Source of the DNA: Endothia cerciana
Lineage: Eukaryota; Ascomycota; Sordariomycetes; Diaporthales; Cryphonectriaceae
Reading direction: 5' to 3'
NCBI GenBank assembly: GCA_026119935.1
Contig: JALRMH010000029.1
Span: 62,001 to 126,000, forward strand
DNA length: 64,000 nt
Below, piece after piece: positions 1-12,328 of the stretch (positions are counted from its first letter, which is position 1; each line of letters opens with the position of its first letter). Below the pieces are notes generated by a model. The model was not told where the DNA came from and searched no databases. It was given only the letters and a program-made list of their open reading frames with translations. Position numbers and translations under genes: made by a program.

Positions 1-2219
1 GCTCCACGACGCGGTGGAAATTCCTAGGCGCGAGTCGACGCGACGCCAGGGTTAGGGCGCCACTATTAAACCCCTACCCACCACACGTATGCAGCCAACA
101 TCAGCCCGATGACACTCCTGGCAGACGGACAGCTTTACAGTATATGTCAATTCTCGGATCACGATGGCTCTCGACTGCCCAGTCTGAACAATCTTGTGTC
201 ATGATAGGGAAGGCTCTCGAGGGAGTACGCAGGTCGTGAAGTCAGTCATGGCTGGCCAGCCAGGGCAAGTCACATCCGGCCTCCAGCACGCAAACGGACG
301 CCCCCTCAACTACTAAGTACCGTGCCGCTATCCAAGAGAATTGCATCTTGAGGGAGGGCACTGCCTCCGAGGTCGTTCCCGGCCGGCCGGCCAGAGCAAC
401 TCAATCCCAGATCGGACGCGCAAACGGGAGGTTAATAGCTCTTCTTTAAAAAAAAAAAAAAAAAAAGACACGAAGATTAACCAACGCAAACGCTGCGCTG
501 GGGGACATTGCGAGCCGACCTGAGGCTGCGATGATCCGTCACACAGCGTTCCTCTTGAGACTACAAGTATGCTACCAGGCTATATCTACAGCGCACCAGC
601 CCGGACGGTGAGGCGGAAGCCCTCAAAGTCCTGGACGGATACGGCCCACCAGGTCCGAGCCTGCCATCAGGGTATGCCATGGACGAGTGTGGACCGCAAG
701 CCCCTCTGGCGGCAGCTATTGGCAAACGGTCTGGAGGGAACCGCGACGGCGGTGATGAGGACGTACGGGCTGAATGCCGAGCGAGATGATGCAGGTCGAC
801 GGCCCGGTCAAACCTAGGTCTACAAATGAGGCGGATGGGCTGTCACGACGGCAGATACGAGCTTTGGGTGCTCTCGACGGGCGGAAGATCCGTCATGTAG
901 GGACTGACCAAGGGGAAGAGGTACGAGCACTGATCATCAGCAACACGCACGTACCTCATTTCCGGACTGGACTGGGTATCATGGCTCATCATTCGGGCAA
1001 TGACGTCGTGCCCTGGTGCTGCCCTGAGCTTAACGGGCGGAACGAGACGACTCGCCAACCCCCAAGGCCCATCACATATCAGATACTTGAGGATTTGACG
1101 TCAGGGGGGGGGGGGGCCTCGACGGATACCGGATCAGTGAGACATTGTCTGGCGGTATTGCGGTCATGGCAGACACTAGGGATGACACAGCGGCTCTTAC
1201 CGAACGGCGCGGCCCACCCTCAAGATATGCCATGTATGTCCCTGTGACGGCGGTTGCTGTGCACCACACGAGAGGTACCATGGTAGACTGCATGGCAGGT
1301 GATCGATGGAGATGCCTCATTTCCGATCCTTAGTCATCGGCCTCGGCTACGGCAGGCGTCTTATTACCATGGTATGTTAAGAGGCAGCAGTTCAAGGCTG
1401 GTCAGTGGTCACGCACGACAGCAGCCATTCCGGGGCTTGTGGTTCAGGGTCCCTGTTCAGGTGCGGCGGGTAGATACGCCGCCCGTCTGACTGGCCATGC
1501 GCTTCCGAGGTTGCTTGCCCACGCGGATGATCGACCACTGATGTGCATGTGCGTGGACGGTATGGTAGGGGTGTGACAGCGCCTCCTATAGTGCCTACCT
1601 AGGTACGTATCGCCGCGGGTGGGGGGGGTGCTGATGCGATGGGTGCCTCGTAAGCCGGGCTACTGCCTTATCGGAAAGACAGCCACCCGCCACACAGGGG
1701 CGGGGGCCTCTCGTTGCCCAGGCTGCCTGTGCCAAGTGCCAGTGCCAAGTGCCAGTGCCAAGTGCCAGTGCCAGTGCCAGTGCCAGGCCCATCCGTGCCG
1801 TCTATTACCTAGTGACACAGCACAGTACGCAGCCTACGCCTGCCGGCCCAGCCAGCGTGGCCGGCCCATGTCAATTACCCCCAGTAATCATGAGGTGTGC
1901 CTGCATGAGCTCGTTGACCAGGGACTGACGTAGCGCACCTCCCGGGGTTGCTTGTCGCAGGTGAGCACTTGACCAACCACCCACCTCAACCCACCCATCC
2001 ACACCACACGGCAGCACTGGAGCTTCCCCAGTTCCCTCATCACTCCCTCAACCTTCAACAACTCATCATCATCCACTTAACCACACCTACTCACAGACGG
2101 CCCCCTCCTACTTTCCCTTGGTTTTTCTTCCCTTTCCCATCAACCTCCATTGACTTCCAACCCGCCAACTCTCATTTCCTGCTTCTATTCCATCCCTCGA
2201 CGGTCCGCAGCTGCCCATC
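1..2219. other. Non-coding stretch upstream of the vacuolar protease
   Basis: No reading frame here looks like a conserved protein; the open frames are short and overlap on both strands. It holds an A18 run near 449-466, a G run near 1107-1117, a GTGCCA-type minisatellite at about 1733-1786, and a pyrimidine-rich tract from about 1970 to 2215. The tract is probably the promoter and 5' UTR of the protease gene that starts at 2220. Confidence 0.6.
1733..1786. repeat. GTGCCA/GTGCCAA minisatellite
   Basis: Short tandem array of GTGCCA-type units, first alternating GTGCCAA and GTGCCA, then becoming a pure 6-bp repeat. It lies outside any supported gene. Such arrays usually vary in length between strains. 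Confidence 0.8.
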
Positions 2220-3753
2220 ATGAAGGGTGCTATGCTGAGCGCCATGCGTGAGTCCCCCCATACCCGCCTCTTTACGTCGCATGTTGCCACCCCTTGCGGT
2301 ATCCCATCTACCCCGGGTCTGGCGGCGGTTCACCATCTGTCCGAACGTCCCAGCACCGGAGTTGCAGTTGTTCACGTCTTTCAATACCCTGCGCAGCATC
2401 ATCATCATCTGGTGTTGCGCTTCTACCTGGTGCCATGTCGTTCCCGCCGTCGTGACGCACACTGACCTCGTATGATGTAGTCCTTGGCGTCTCCGCCCAG
2501 GCGGCCGGAGTCCACAAGATGAAGATCCAGAAGATCCCTTTCGAGGACCAGATTGTCAGTACTTACCTCTTTGGCCCGTCGCATCGACCGTCCCCGGCCG
2601 AACTACCGCTGAACAGATCAACAGAAGGCTTTCCCCCTGCAGCAGCAGGCCAAGTGGCTCGAGCAGAAGTACTCGGGGAACTGGAACCCCTTCTCCTCGC
2701 AGCAACAGCAGCAGCCCATTAGCATCGAGAAGGGCCACCAAGTTCCTATTGAGAACTACCTGAATGCCCAGTGTATGTTGCGCCATCCGGAAGACCACCT
2801 CCCTCCCATCTAACCCGTCCACAGACTTCTCCGAGATCAGCGTCGGATCTCCTCCCCAGACCTTCAAGGTCATCCTCGACACCGGCAGCTCCAACCTCTG
2901 GGTCCCGTCCTCGAAGTGCGGCTCCATAGCATGCTATCTGCACAACAAGTACGAGTCCTCGTCCTCCTCGACATACAAGAAGAACGGCTCCTCGTTCGAG
3001 ATCCAATATGGCTCCGGTAGCATGAAGGGTTTCGTCTCCCAGGACGCACTGACGATTGGAGATCTCACTGTCCAGAACCAGGACTTCGCCGAGGCCACCG
3101 AGGAGCCCGGTTTGGCTTTCGCCTTTGGCAAGTTCGATGGAATCTTGGGCATGGGATACGACACAATCTCCGTCAACAAGATCGTGCCTCCTGTCTACAA
3201 CATGATCGACCAGAAGCTGATTGACGAGCCCGTCTTCGCCTTCTACCTCAGCAGTGATGGAGATGGCTCCGAAGTTGTCTTTGGCGGTTCCGACAAGAGT
3301 CACTACACTGGCAAGATTGTCAACATTCCCGTCCGTCGCAAGGCCTACTGGGAGGTTGACCTCGACGGCATTACCATCGACGGCGAGACTGCCTCCTTTG
3401 ACGACTCCGGCATCATTCTGGACACCGGCACTTCTCTGATTGCTCTGACGACCGACATTGCGGAGATGCTGAACGCTCAGATCGGTGCGAAGAAGGGTTA
3501 TAGTGGAACCTACACCCTGGAGTGCAACACCCGCGACAGCCTGCCAGATATCACCTTTGGCCTTGCTGGGTACAACTTCACCATCGGCCCTTACGACTAC
3601 ACGATCGAGTCTGGCGGTTCTTGCATCTCCGCCTTCATGGGGCTCAGCCTGCCTGCCGGCCTGCAAGGTATCCTCGGTGATGCGTTCCTCCGCCGATGGT
3701 ACAGCATTTACGACATCGGCAACGACCAGGTTGGCATTGCTGCGGCCAAGTAA
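2220..3753 (+). CDS. pep4: Vacuolar aspartic protease (proteinase A, Pep4 type)
   Basis: Pepsin-family (A1) protease that matures itself and other hydrolases in the vacuole. Proposed exons are 2220-2247, 2481-2554, 2625-2772 and 2825-3753, giving 392 aa, the usual length for fungal proteinase A. A signal peptide of about 17 residues ends in SAQA and is followed by a basic propeptide with a glutamine-rich patch. The two catalytic motifs are complete: DTGSSNLW with Asp near residue 102 and DTGTSLIAL with Asp near residue 283. One NFT sequon is visible. The first exon encodes only nine residues, so single-frame callers will start too late. The three introns have GTGAGT, GTCAGT and GTATGT donors. 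Family assignment is firm; the boundaries of exons 1-3 are read from frame continuity. Confidence 0.95.
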
Positions 3754-4510
3754 GGATGGATCACTACCGCAGTGGGCCATCGTGGGCATCTGTAAGAACA
3801 CAATAGGTTAAGGCTGGACATTTTCGGGCGGCTTCATTGGGTCTCTTCGTACACTAATAAGGCCTTATTAGAGGTGCCCGACCTCAAACTCCCCAAAGCA
3901 TGGGTCTTTTCTCTTTTGCTTTTTGTCTTGGTGTGGCCACAGAATGTACGGTATCTTCGGAATTGCATCGGTCGCATAGGAGAGATAGGACAGACACGAT
4001 GGCTTGACAAGGCCTTTTAAGTTCTTCCATTCTAGACCAGCGAGGTGAAGAAGAGGTTGGCCGGAGTAACTGACACGCCGTGGCTTGTGGGATATGTTTG
4101 GCTGCGGTCGTGGGCATAATGCTCAGATGCGATCCCACGAGGAAGCATCATCCCCACCTAGTGAACAGCACGAGTCTCAAACCTGACCCTGACCGCTCTT
4201 ACGTACTAAGTGTATGTACTGTACCGCATAGGAAGACCAATCCCTCCGAAGTTCGCTCAGCCAAGCTAAGGTGTCCCCCTGAAGTGTCCGAGTCGAGGGC
4301 CCCAGCGAACCCCGCCAACGTCGATTAGCGTCCCGCGCGCGCCCATTGGAATTTTTTCGCCCCGGGTCGGCGACTTTAGCACTCGCCCACTGACCTCCCT
4401 CAGCTTGCTCGGATTCTTTATATTCATCTTCTCCTCGCCACGACTTGTTCGCCCTTCTGCGTCTTCTCAACCTCACGTGCAATCGAACAGACACACGAGG
4501 AATCATCGAA
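3754..4510. other. Intergenic region between protease and SHMT genes
   Basis: Holds the 3' end of the protease transcript and the SHMT promoter and 5' UTR. The last 130 nt are rich in C and T, as is common in filamentous-fungal leaders. No gene is visible. Confidence 0.6.
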
Positions 4511-6164
4511 ATGGCTAGCAACGGGCACTCGTACGCCCTGTCTCAGGGCCACAAGGACGCAAGTCTCTCTCTCGAGACCCCGCGACGGCCACCATGGCCA
4601 AGCTTTGGAAGACACCTTTCTGACTATTTCGTAGATGCTCGAGAAGTCTCTCCTGGACAGCGACCCCGAGGTCGCCCAGATCATGGTATGCCCCCTGCCT
4701 AGACACGATCAGTCATGTCTGAGTTACCTCTGACATGTTTGTTCCCAGAGCAACGAGATCCAGCGCCAAAGGGAGTCTATCATCCTCATCGCCTCCGAGA
4801 ATGTCACCTCCCGCGCCGTCTTCGACGCCCTTGGCTCTCCCATGTCCAACAAGTACTCCGAGGGCCAGCCCGGTGCTCGGTATTATGGTGGCAACGAGCA
4901 CATCGACCGGATTGAGCTCCTCTGCCAGAAGCGTGCCCTCGAGGCCTTCAACCTCGACTCTAACAAGTGGGGTGTCAACGTCCAGACTCTGAGTGGCAGC
5001 CCTGCCAACCTGCAGGTCTACCAGGCTCTGATGCCTCCCCACGGCCGTCTGATGGGTCTGGATCTTCCTCATGGTGGCCACTTGAGCCACGGCTACCAGA
5101 CACCCGCCAAGAAGTACGCCCCTTCGACCCAATGATGCCGGTGGGCACCCTGGCTAATTGACCGCGTCTTTAGGATCTCTGCCGTGTCCACCTACTTCGA
5201 GACCATGCCTTACCGTGTCGACATCGAGACCGGCATCATCGACTACGACACCCTCGAGAAGAACGCCGGCATCTACCGCCCTAAGATCCTCGTTGCTGGT
5301 ACCTCCGCCTACTGCCGCCTGATCGATTACGCACGCATGCGCAAGATCGCCGACAGCGTCGGTGCGTACTTGGTTGTCGACATTGCCCACATCTCGGGTC
5401 TCGTCGCGTCTGGCGTCATCCCGTCGCCCTTCGAGCACGCCGATGTTGTCACCACCACCACCCACAAGTCGCTCCGTGGCCCCCGTGGCGCCATGATCTT
5501 CTACCGCAAGGGCGTGCGCTCCGTCAACGCCAAGACGGGCAAGGAGGTCCTGTACGACCTCGAGGACCCCATCAACTTCTCCGTATTCCCCGGCCACCAG
5601 GGCGGCCCTCACAACCACACCATCACCGCGCTGGCTGTGGCGCTGAAGCAGGCCAACACGCCCGAGTTCAAGGCGTACCAGCAGCAGGTGGTCGACAACG
5701 CGAAGGCGCTGGAGAACAAGTTCAAGTCTATGGGCCACACGCTTGTGTCTGGCGGCACGGACTCCCACATGGTTCTGCTCGACCTGCGACCGTTCTCGCT
5801 GGATGGCGCACGTGTCGAGGTTGTGCTGGAGCACATGAACATTGCGTGCAACAAGAACGCCATTCCTGGTGACAAGTCCGCGCTGACGCCCTGTGGTATC
5901 CGTATCGGTACCCCAGCTATGACCTCTCGTGGCTTCGGCACCGCCGATTTCGAGCGCGTTGCTGGCTACATCATTGGGGCGATCAACATCTGCAAGGAGG
6001 TGCAGGCCAGCCTGCCCAAGGAGGCGAACAAGCTGAAGGACTTCAAGGCCAAGATCCAGAGCGGCGAGGTCGAGAAGATCAATGCCCTCAAGAAGGAGAT
6101 CAAGGAGTGGTCAATCACCTTCCCGCTGCCGGTTGAGGGATGGCGCACGGATGCTGGTATCTAA
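4511..6164 (+). CDS. Serine hydroxymethyltransferase, cytosolic type
   Basis: PLP enzyme that interconverts serine and glycine and charges tetrahydrofolate with one-carbon units. Proposed exons are 4511-4558, 4635-4685, 4749-5113 and 5174-6164, giving 484 aa, normal for the family. No mitochondrial presequence is seen, so the cytosolic form is most likely. Visible motifs include IASENVTS, YSEGQPGARYYGGNE, the PLP-lysine stretch TTTTHKSLRGPRGAM with Lys near residue 253, and FPGHQGGPHNH. Intron 1 (4559-4634) begins GCAAGT and ends TAG, a GC-AG intron; using it restores a continuous N-terminus from SQGHKD to MLEKSLLDSDPEV. No GT donor nearby keeps the frame. Introns 2 and 3 are ordinary GT-AG introns of about 60 nt. 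Confidence 0.96.
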
Positions 6165-6830
6165 GCCGGCATAGGAAACATGTGCAGGGACGTAGGGAGG
6201 ATATGTTGGGAAGCCTATTGTGGCAAGGATCGGAAACTCAAAAAAATGGGACTGGCGTTATTCAACAGCAAAAGTCATGGGACGGATGATGATGATATCC
6301 ACAGGCTTCCACAGCCTGTTTTTTTCCCTTCCTCTTTTCTTCTTCGGCGGGTCATGGAGCAAAGGCGAGGGTCTGGGCAACTTATAAAATGAAACGATAC
6401 AATAGGAGGGAGGAAGGCCATCATTGCATTGCATTTCATCAGGCGTCGCAAGACACTTTCGGGTGTGGGCTTTCTTCCGGACTGCTTGAACCGCTTCAAC
6501 GCGGCTTAGGAATATCAGCATGATCTCCGTTCAGTCGTCCATGTGTACTTCATTCCAGTCCTTCGAGTTGAAAAGACTGTATAGGTCTTGGGGTGCTGTC
6601 TCCTATGTGTCCTGTCTATGTGCATCTATTCACGAGGCATATTGCCACGCCGATCCACACAAGGAGGCTCTCTGGTCGCATTTTGCCCCTGCTTATACCG
6701 CTATGATTCCTCTCGGGCCCGCGAGAGCGCGCAAACTCCTTTACCGTCTAACATGGGCCTTCACAGCCTCTCCCTGATATGGCAGCCTCATCCCACTGCT
6801 GACGGTAGCAAGCACCCCCCTTTCCAAAAG
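6165..6830. other. Convergent 3' region between SHMT and dehydrogenase genes
   Basis: Two genes converge here, so this should hold both 3' UTRs and terminators. No conserved frame is visible. Confidence 0.6.
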
Positions 6831-8419
6831 TCAGCATGCACTACCGCCCCTCCTCCTGGGCACAACAATGTTCCCCCACGCCTCGTCCCCCTCAGAGTAA
6901 GCCCTCAGGTTCTCCCCGAGCGACCTCACCTGGTTCATGATGGTGGTCTCGCTCAGCCACGCCAGGTGGGCCGTCATGACCAAGTTCACCCCCTCCTCCT
7001 CCTCCTCCTCCTCCCCCGCCGCTCTGTGAGCGCCGAGCAGGACGCTGTCCTCCTCGCTCCCCGCGGGCTCCATGGCGAACACGTCCGTGCCGTAGCCGAA
7101 GATGCTGCGGGCGGTGAGGGCGGCGAGCACGGCGCGCTCGTCGACGATGCCGCCGCGGGAGACGTTGATGACCACGGCCTGCGGGGCGAGGCGGGACAGC
7201 TGCGGTGCCGAGATGAGGTTCGTGGTCGACGGGCTCCGGGGGAGGGAGAGGAAGACTATGCTCGCCGTCTCCAGGACCTCCGTGAAGGGTAGGCGCTGCG
7301 GCTGTCCGGGCTGCTGGCCGTCCCCCGGTGCCGCCTCCGCCGCCGCCGCCGCTTCTCCTGCCTGCGGCGTGGTAGTGGACGACGAGCTGCTTCTTCTTGT
7401 TGTTGTTGTTGTTGTCGTCGTTGCCGCTCGGTCCGATATGACAACCCTCATCCCCAGGGCGGCGCACAGCCGGGCGATGTGCCTGCCCACGGCGCCGTAC
7501 CCGATGATCGCCGCGGTCTCCTGGGAGCACGTCCGGGGCGGGGCTCCCGTAGCGTCGCGCATCCGCGCAATCATGGAGCCCTTCGTCTTCCACTCGTTGG
7601 GCCGGGCGGGGCTCGAGGACGTCAGGCTACTGTGGATCTTGACGAGGCTGCGGCGGGTAGCAAAATACTGCGGCGGCGGACGTGTCAGTATCCAAGGATT
7701 ACTCTCCGTGTTTCTCAGAAGCCCCCCCCCCCCCGGTGCACATGGGCTGCTCCCACGCAGAGGGGGGGGCCCGGGTTTGGGCCATTTATTTCACCTTGAG
7801 ACCGGGGGAAAGGCACGTACGAGGGCTATCGCATGCTCGGCAACGGTCTCGCTGTTGCAGTTCGTGCTGTGCATCACCTGAATGTTCCTCCGGCGGCAGT
7901 ACTCGAGATCGATGTGATCGGTCCCGACGGCGTGGGTGATGATGCATTTCCTGCAGGCCTCACGGCGTACCCGATCAGCAGCCATCCATTCATCATCCTC
8001 TCCTCATCCTCCCTCCTTCTCCCCTCCCTTCTTTCCCGTCCCTCCTCTCACCCTTCGAAATCCCCAAGATGTATGTCCAAAGCAAGGCCCGTCATATGGG
8101 GGATCCGCCTCCCACACCACCCCCCCCCCCAACCCCCGGCTTCTTGGAGGATAAGACTGGAAACTTACAGATACGGTGCCTCCGCCAGCGCGGCCTCGGT
8201 CAGCCGGCAGACCGCCCCAACCACGACACTTGCGTCCCGGATCTGCGCGGCGACGTCATCCTCGTCCGCGCGCGTGTTGCGGTACACGAGGGCCTCGTAC
8301 GTCTTGGGGCTGAGGTCGATGCCCTCGTCCCACGGGATGTAGATCGTCTCCAGGACGGCGATGACCTCGTGGGTGTCCGTGGGGAGGTGTTTGGGGTGGA
8401 GGACAGGCTGGGGTGGCAT
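6831..8419 (-). CDS. D-isomer-specific 2-hydroxyacid dehydrogenase
   Basis: NAD(P)-dependent dehydrogenase of the 2-hydroxyacid/phosphoglycerate dehydrogenase superfamily; the substrate cannot be told from sequence. Proposed exons on the minus strand are 8419-8169, 7950-7821 and 7667-6831, giving 405 aa. The N-terminal substrate domain leads into THAVGTDHIDLEYC and SETVAEHAIAL. The dinucleotide-binding motif GYGAVG is near residues 183-188. The active-site set is present: Arg in NVSRGGIVDE, Glu in TDVFAMEPAG, and His in VMTAHLAWLSE. The Rossmann domain carries an unusual low-complexity insert of Thr, Ser and Ala runs just after its second strand, and a seven-Glu run occurs before the catalytic His; both come from trinucleotide repeats in the DNA. 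Donors GTAAGT and GTACGT join the frames exactly. Confidence 0.9.
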
Positions 8420-9223
8420 GTCGACACGTAGGCGGGTTCTGGTGGAGACTTACGAAGGGCCGCAGGGTGCTAGAGACGAAGGCGGTATGACAGGAGGCTG
8501 TGATAGTGGAAATTGAGCAGGCCTTTGGGTCGCTTGGTGGGCGATGGAGGGCGGTCTCGCGGGACGGGTCCTCGTTGCTGTGTCTGAGGCCGGGAGGGAG
8601 ATAGAACTAGACATCAACAAGCTTTTATATTCGTATGCTTCCAATTGCAGCCAATAAACAATTTCTTTGGAAAACCCCATGTAGGCTACCGAAATAGCAT
8701 GTATCCGTTGAGGTCTTCGTAGGCCGAAGCTCGAACCCCGGCCCGATGGGAGATCCTCATGCGGCGATCCGGGGCCCTCTCGCAAATGCGCGCTACGCAG
8801 CGGCGGAGTGAAGGGCCCAATTATTCTCACATTCCGGTAACACAAAGGCTCAAGTTCAAGTAATCCATTTATCTGAATCTGCTCTGGAGCTACTTCCTGG
8901 ACCTGTACCTCGAGGGCCAAGGTTTCCATGTAGAGACAGCCGCAGCTTGTAGCCGTCGTCATGCTTGGGTGTCTGATCATGCGCGAAATGTCGTTCACAT
9001 GAAGGCCGACGTATATGTTCCCCGTCGCAGTACTCGTTGAGTATCCTGTACTCATGCAGCACCTCTCTGCTGCAGCAGGCGCTGCACTATCCACCGACAA
9101 TCATCATCTGTGCCCAGCGGGTTTCTGGCTTGTGACAATGAGACCATGCCGTCATATGTCTACTTCGTTCCCAGGCGGAGAGAAAGAGACGCGGTACTGT
9201 CGGGACCAGAGTCACAGAGGAGC
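8420..9223. other. Region between dehydrogenase start and Rrp6 end
   Basis: Presumed promoter and 5' UTR of the dehydrogenase and 3' UTR of the Rrp6 gene. A minus-strand open frame at 8450-9100 shows no family features and has the composition of a leader. I see no gene here. Confidence 0.5.
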
Positions 9224-11855
9224 TCACTTCTTGAAAATAGCAGTCTTGCCCGGCCTTTCCGAGTGCATGCGTCTTGCCGGCTTGGGCCCCTCCGCAGTCA
9301 TACGCGCGGCATACGGGTCAAATGCCTTTTTGCCCTTGTCCTCGCGGTTGTTCATCATGGCCCTCTGGGCGTGTAGGACAGATTGAGCATTGCTGTAGTC
9401 AAACGGTGTCTCCTCCTCTTGGTCGTCGTCGTCGTCCGTGGGCGCTCTCATATTGCCCGATTTCGCCTTGTCGGCCTTGGCCTGAAGCTTCATGGCCTTC
9501 GCTGCATTCTTTTTAGCTTTCTTCTCGGCTTTCTTGCGTGCCTTGCGCTCGGCCAGGTCCTCTCCCACATCGAGAGAGATCATGTCCTGGGACTCAATGG
9601 GTGCACCGCCTTCCTCTTCCGAGTCAGACTCCTCGGCTTGGACATCCTCGAGCTTGCGCTTCCGTCCTTGGCGCAGCGTAAACTCAGTGTCGTCCACGAC
9701 CAGCTCCTTCCTGGCAAGCGGTGCGGGATGATCCACGAGGGGTATCATGTCTGCAGCGTTCTTTTGAGCCTTGGTGTTGGCTTCCTGTTGGGCAGCAGAA
9801 GCAGCCGCATCCTGGACGAAAGAAGTCCAAGGCAGTGGGATCAATTTGCTGCCGGCATCCTTCAGAAGCTGCACAGAATGCTCCCAGAGACTGCTGACGG
9901 GCATGGAACCGAAGAGCTGGGACTTGTGGCTCCGAAGCTGTTCTACTGGCGGAAGGTCTAGCTCGGGCTTCTCATTCTTGCCAAACTCTCTCTGCGCAAT
10001 GGCTGCTACCGTGTTGCCCTCAAGACCGGCCCTGAAGTGCTCAGTCGAGCTGGGACCATTTGCGCCTGCCTCCTTCGCCTTCGTCACCAACTTGAACAGC
10101 TCATCGAGCGACTGCTGTACCTTCGCGGCGCATCTGCCGCCCATAATACTCCACAGGGCTTTGGGGTCGCTCGGCAGAAGCTTCGCAATTTCCATCAGTA
10201 CCTGTTGCGGCATGATGAACATGGGGCTCTCATCTTCCTTTCGAGCCAAGTCATCGCGCCACGTGTGGACCGCACGGTAGACAGCAAACTGTGGACCGTC
10301 AAGTCTAGTGAAACTCTTTTGTAGGCTGTTGGCCCAGCCTCTGGCTCCCTCGCCCGTGGTAGGATCGGGGGCCCAGCTGGTGTACCTGTCCAGCGATGTC
10401 TCCTTGGACCTCCGGAGAGTAAATTCAATCAGATTCTTCTCTGCATCATTGCGGTCGGATCGCTCCACGAGCTCGTTTCGTATCAGGTCGTAAACGTAGA
10501 GGAGATAGTGGGTATCGCAGCGGGCGTAGTAGAGCATGTCGTCGGTCAATGGTCTATATTGATCAGCACAGTGAGCTGTTGGGTTGCGCGTGAGAATGCT
10601 TACCGTATTCTCCAATCCGCCATTTGATACTTTTTATCGGCATTGAAGTTGACAAAGGTCTTGAGAAGGTACGCCAGACTCTTCTGAGGGTAGCTAAGTG
10701 CAACACTAGCATGGTAGGTATCGAAGAGGCCGACAATGTAAAGACCCAGGTCTCTTTGCAGCCAGATGATATCCATGAAAGCACCGTGGAAGACCTTGAG
10801 AATCTTGGGGTCGGCAAAGACCTCGTTGAGAATCTCCAGCTTGTGTCGCCATGGTCGCAGCGTGTCGATGACCCAATCCTTCTGCCGAGTGCTGATCTGC
10901 ATGAGAGACAGCAGGCCGTGGTAAGTGCGGAGGTCATGGTGCTCCAAGTCGACCGCGATCTCCGTTGCCTGCTTGAGCTCTTCTAGCATATCAAGAACGC
11001 CCTCGTAGGTGTCGACCCATATAGGAGACGTCGTCTCGATCGGCTGGTACGGGACAGGGTCGCGCTTCTCGTAGGTGCTCGCGGGGTACTGAAGGTTGAG
11101 GATTTCCGTTTCGTACGGATGCTTAAATCTAGGTCTGCCGTTAGTATCTATGGGGCTTCCTTTGCGCTTCTATGCGCGGAGTGTTCTGCGAGCCAAACTC
11201 TAGACCCTTAGGAAAATTTGGTCCAAGGCAGGCCGCTCAGAATGATCGTCAACAGGGGGAGGAAACCAGAAAGGTCTTCGTACTGTTCTTGCCCATTTTC
11301 ATCAACAAAGACGCCAAGACTGTCCTCCAAAGGTGCCGTCGCATGGGGCTTGCTGGTCAGGAGCGGTCTCCAGGACCCAGTCGCGAAGTTGTCAACCCTC
11401 TTCTCGAACGCATGCTGGGGCTTAATGATGTTGGCGCGCCGCCAATTCGGCTCGTATCGATCGGTCGTCTTGGCTTTCTTTGAGGGGACCGCTGGTTCGG
11501 GAAAGTCGCTCTTCCTCTTGACCCGGCCGGTGTACTCGTCGAGGGAGATGTCGCCCTTCTCGAGGAGGCCGTCGATCACGTCCACTATGCTAGTCCACTG
11601 TATATCGACGTCCTCGGCATCTTCAAGCTCTCCTAGTGGTCTCTGACCGTTCGCATTGGCGGCATTGTTTATGACATCAGCGGAAAGGCCGAGCAGGCGG
11701 TTCGATTGCTCCTCGAGGCGGTCGCCGGTAGTGGGGTCCGCCGTGCGCAGGAAGCTGAGATCCTCACTGGCGATCTGATTGACAGTCCGCGTGGTCGAGA
11801 CCAGGGCGGCCTGGACGTTGTCCTGCAAGGACTTGAAGTCCTGCGAGGCATCCAT
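9224..11855 (-). CDS. rrp6: Nuclear exosome 3'-5' exoribonuclease Rrp6
   Basis: Catalytic subunit of the nuclear RNA exosome; trims rRNA, snoRNA and aberrant transcripts. Proposed exons are 11855-11284, 11128-10604 and 10553-9224, giving 808 aa. The N-terminus (MDASQDFKSLQ) fits the PMC2NT domain that binds the Rrp47 partner. The DEDD-Y nuclease core shows AVDLEHHD (Asp near 251, Glu near 253), FHGAFMDIIWLQ, and YYARCDTHYLLYVYD. An HRDC-like region follows. The C-terminus is Lys/Ala-rich (KKAEKKAKKNAAKAMK) and likely a nuclear localisation and RNA-binding tail. The first intron uses donor GTACGA and has a clear ACTAAC branch point; joining restores GQEQFKHPYETEIL. The upstream ATG at 11891 is rejected because conserved sequence starts at MDAS. 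Confidence 0.95.
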
Positions 11856-12328
11856 GGCTGTTGAGAAGAAAGGGGAGAAATGCGCCAGCAAATGGCGGCT
11901 TGGATCGGAACCAAGAAGAAAAGGGTGTATGTATTGTTAGGCTTTCAGTTGGATTTCCAAGATAGAAAATTTGGCTGTTGTTTGGCGGCAGGCAGTAGAT
12001 GCGCCTGGATAAGTTGGTGCAGGTACTTGCAGTTAGGGGGTTTTGGGCCCGTAGAACAGGGGCTATTACGTAGAAGTACCCAGATAAGATAACTCTTTGT
12101 CACTTCCAACCCACGGCAACCTCGAGACCAACTCTCGTAAATATTGCCATCGTCAGCATATTTCTCCCACCTTGAGTGATCGCCACTGAGAGTACCAGAC
12201 ACACCCCTACGAAAGTGCGCTGTCCCACGAGACGCCTCCCAAGAGGCGTTGATCGTGAGCCGAGACGTCAGAAGGTGCAGCCGGACTTGAGTTGTGGCCC
12301 AGTACTACCGAACAACCCTCCAGTCAAA
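11856..12328. promoter_or_regulatory. Shared divergent promoter of rrp6 and mdm35
   Basis: The starts of the two genes face away from each other across 473 bp, so both promoters must lie here. No specific factor site can be assigned with confidence. Confidence 0.5.

Noticed and set aside
41..60. TTAGGG-like word near the window start, considered as telomere
   Set aside because: Only one copy; no tandem array.
2746..3801. 351-codon minus-strand frame opposite the protease
   Set aside because: Antisense shadow of the strongly biased codons of the pep4 gene.
5154..5834. 226-codon minus-strand frame opposite SHMT
   Set aside because: Antisense shadow; the plus strand encodes a complete PLP enzyme.
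8730..8790. TTCGAGC-containing segment considered as a tRNA T arm
   Set aside because: No matching acceptor, D or anticodon stems could be drawn.
8450..9100. 216-codon minus-strand frame before the dehydrogenase
   Set aside because: No recognisable motif and it ends just upstream of the dehydrogenase start; more likely leader or promoter.
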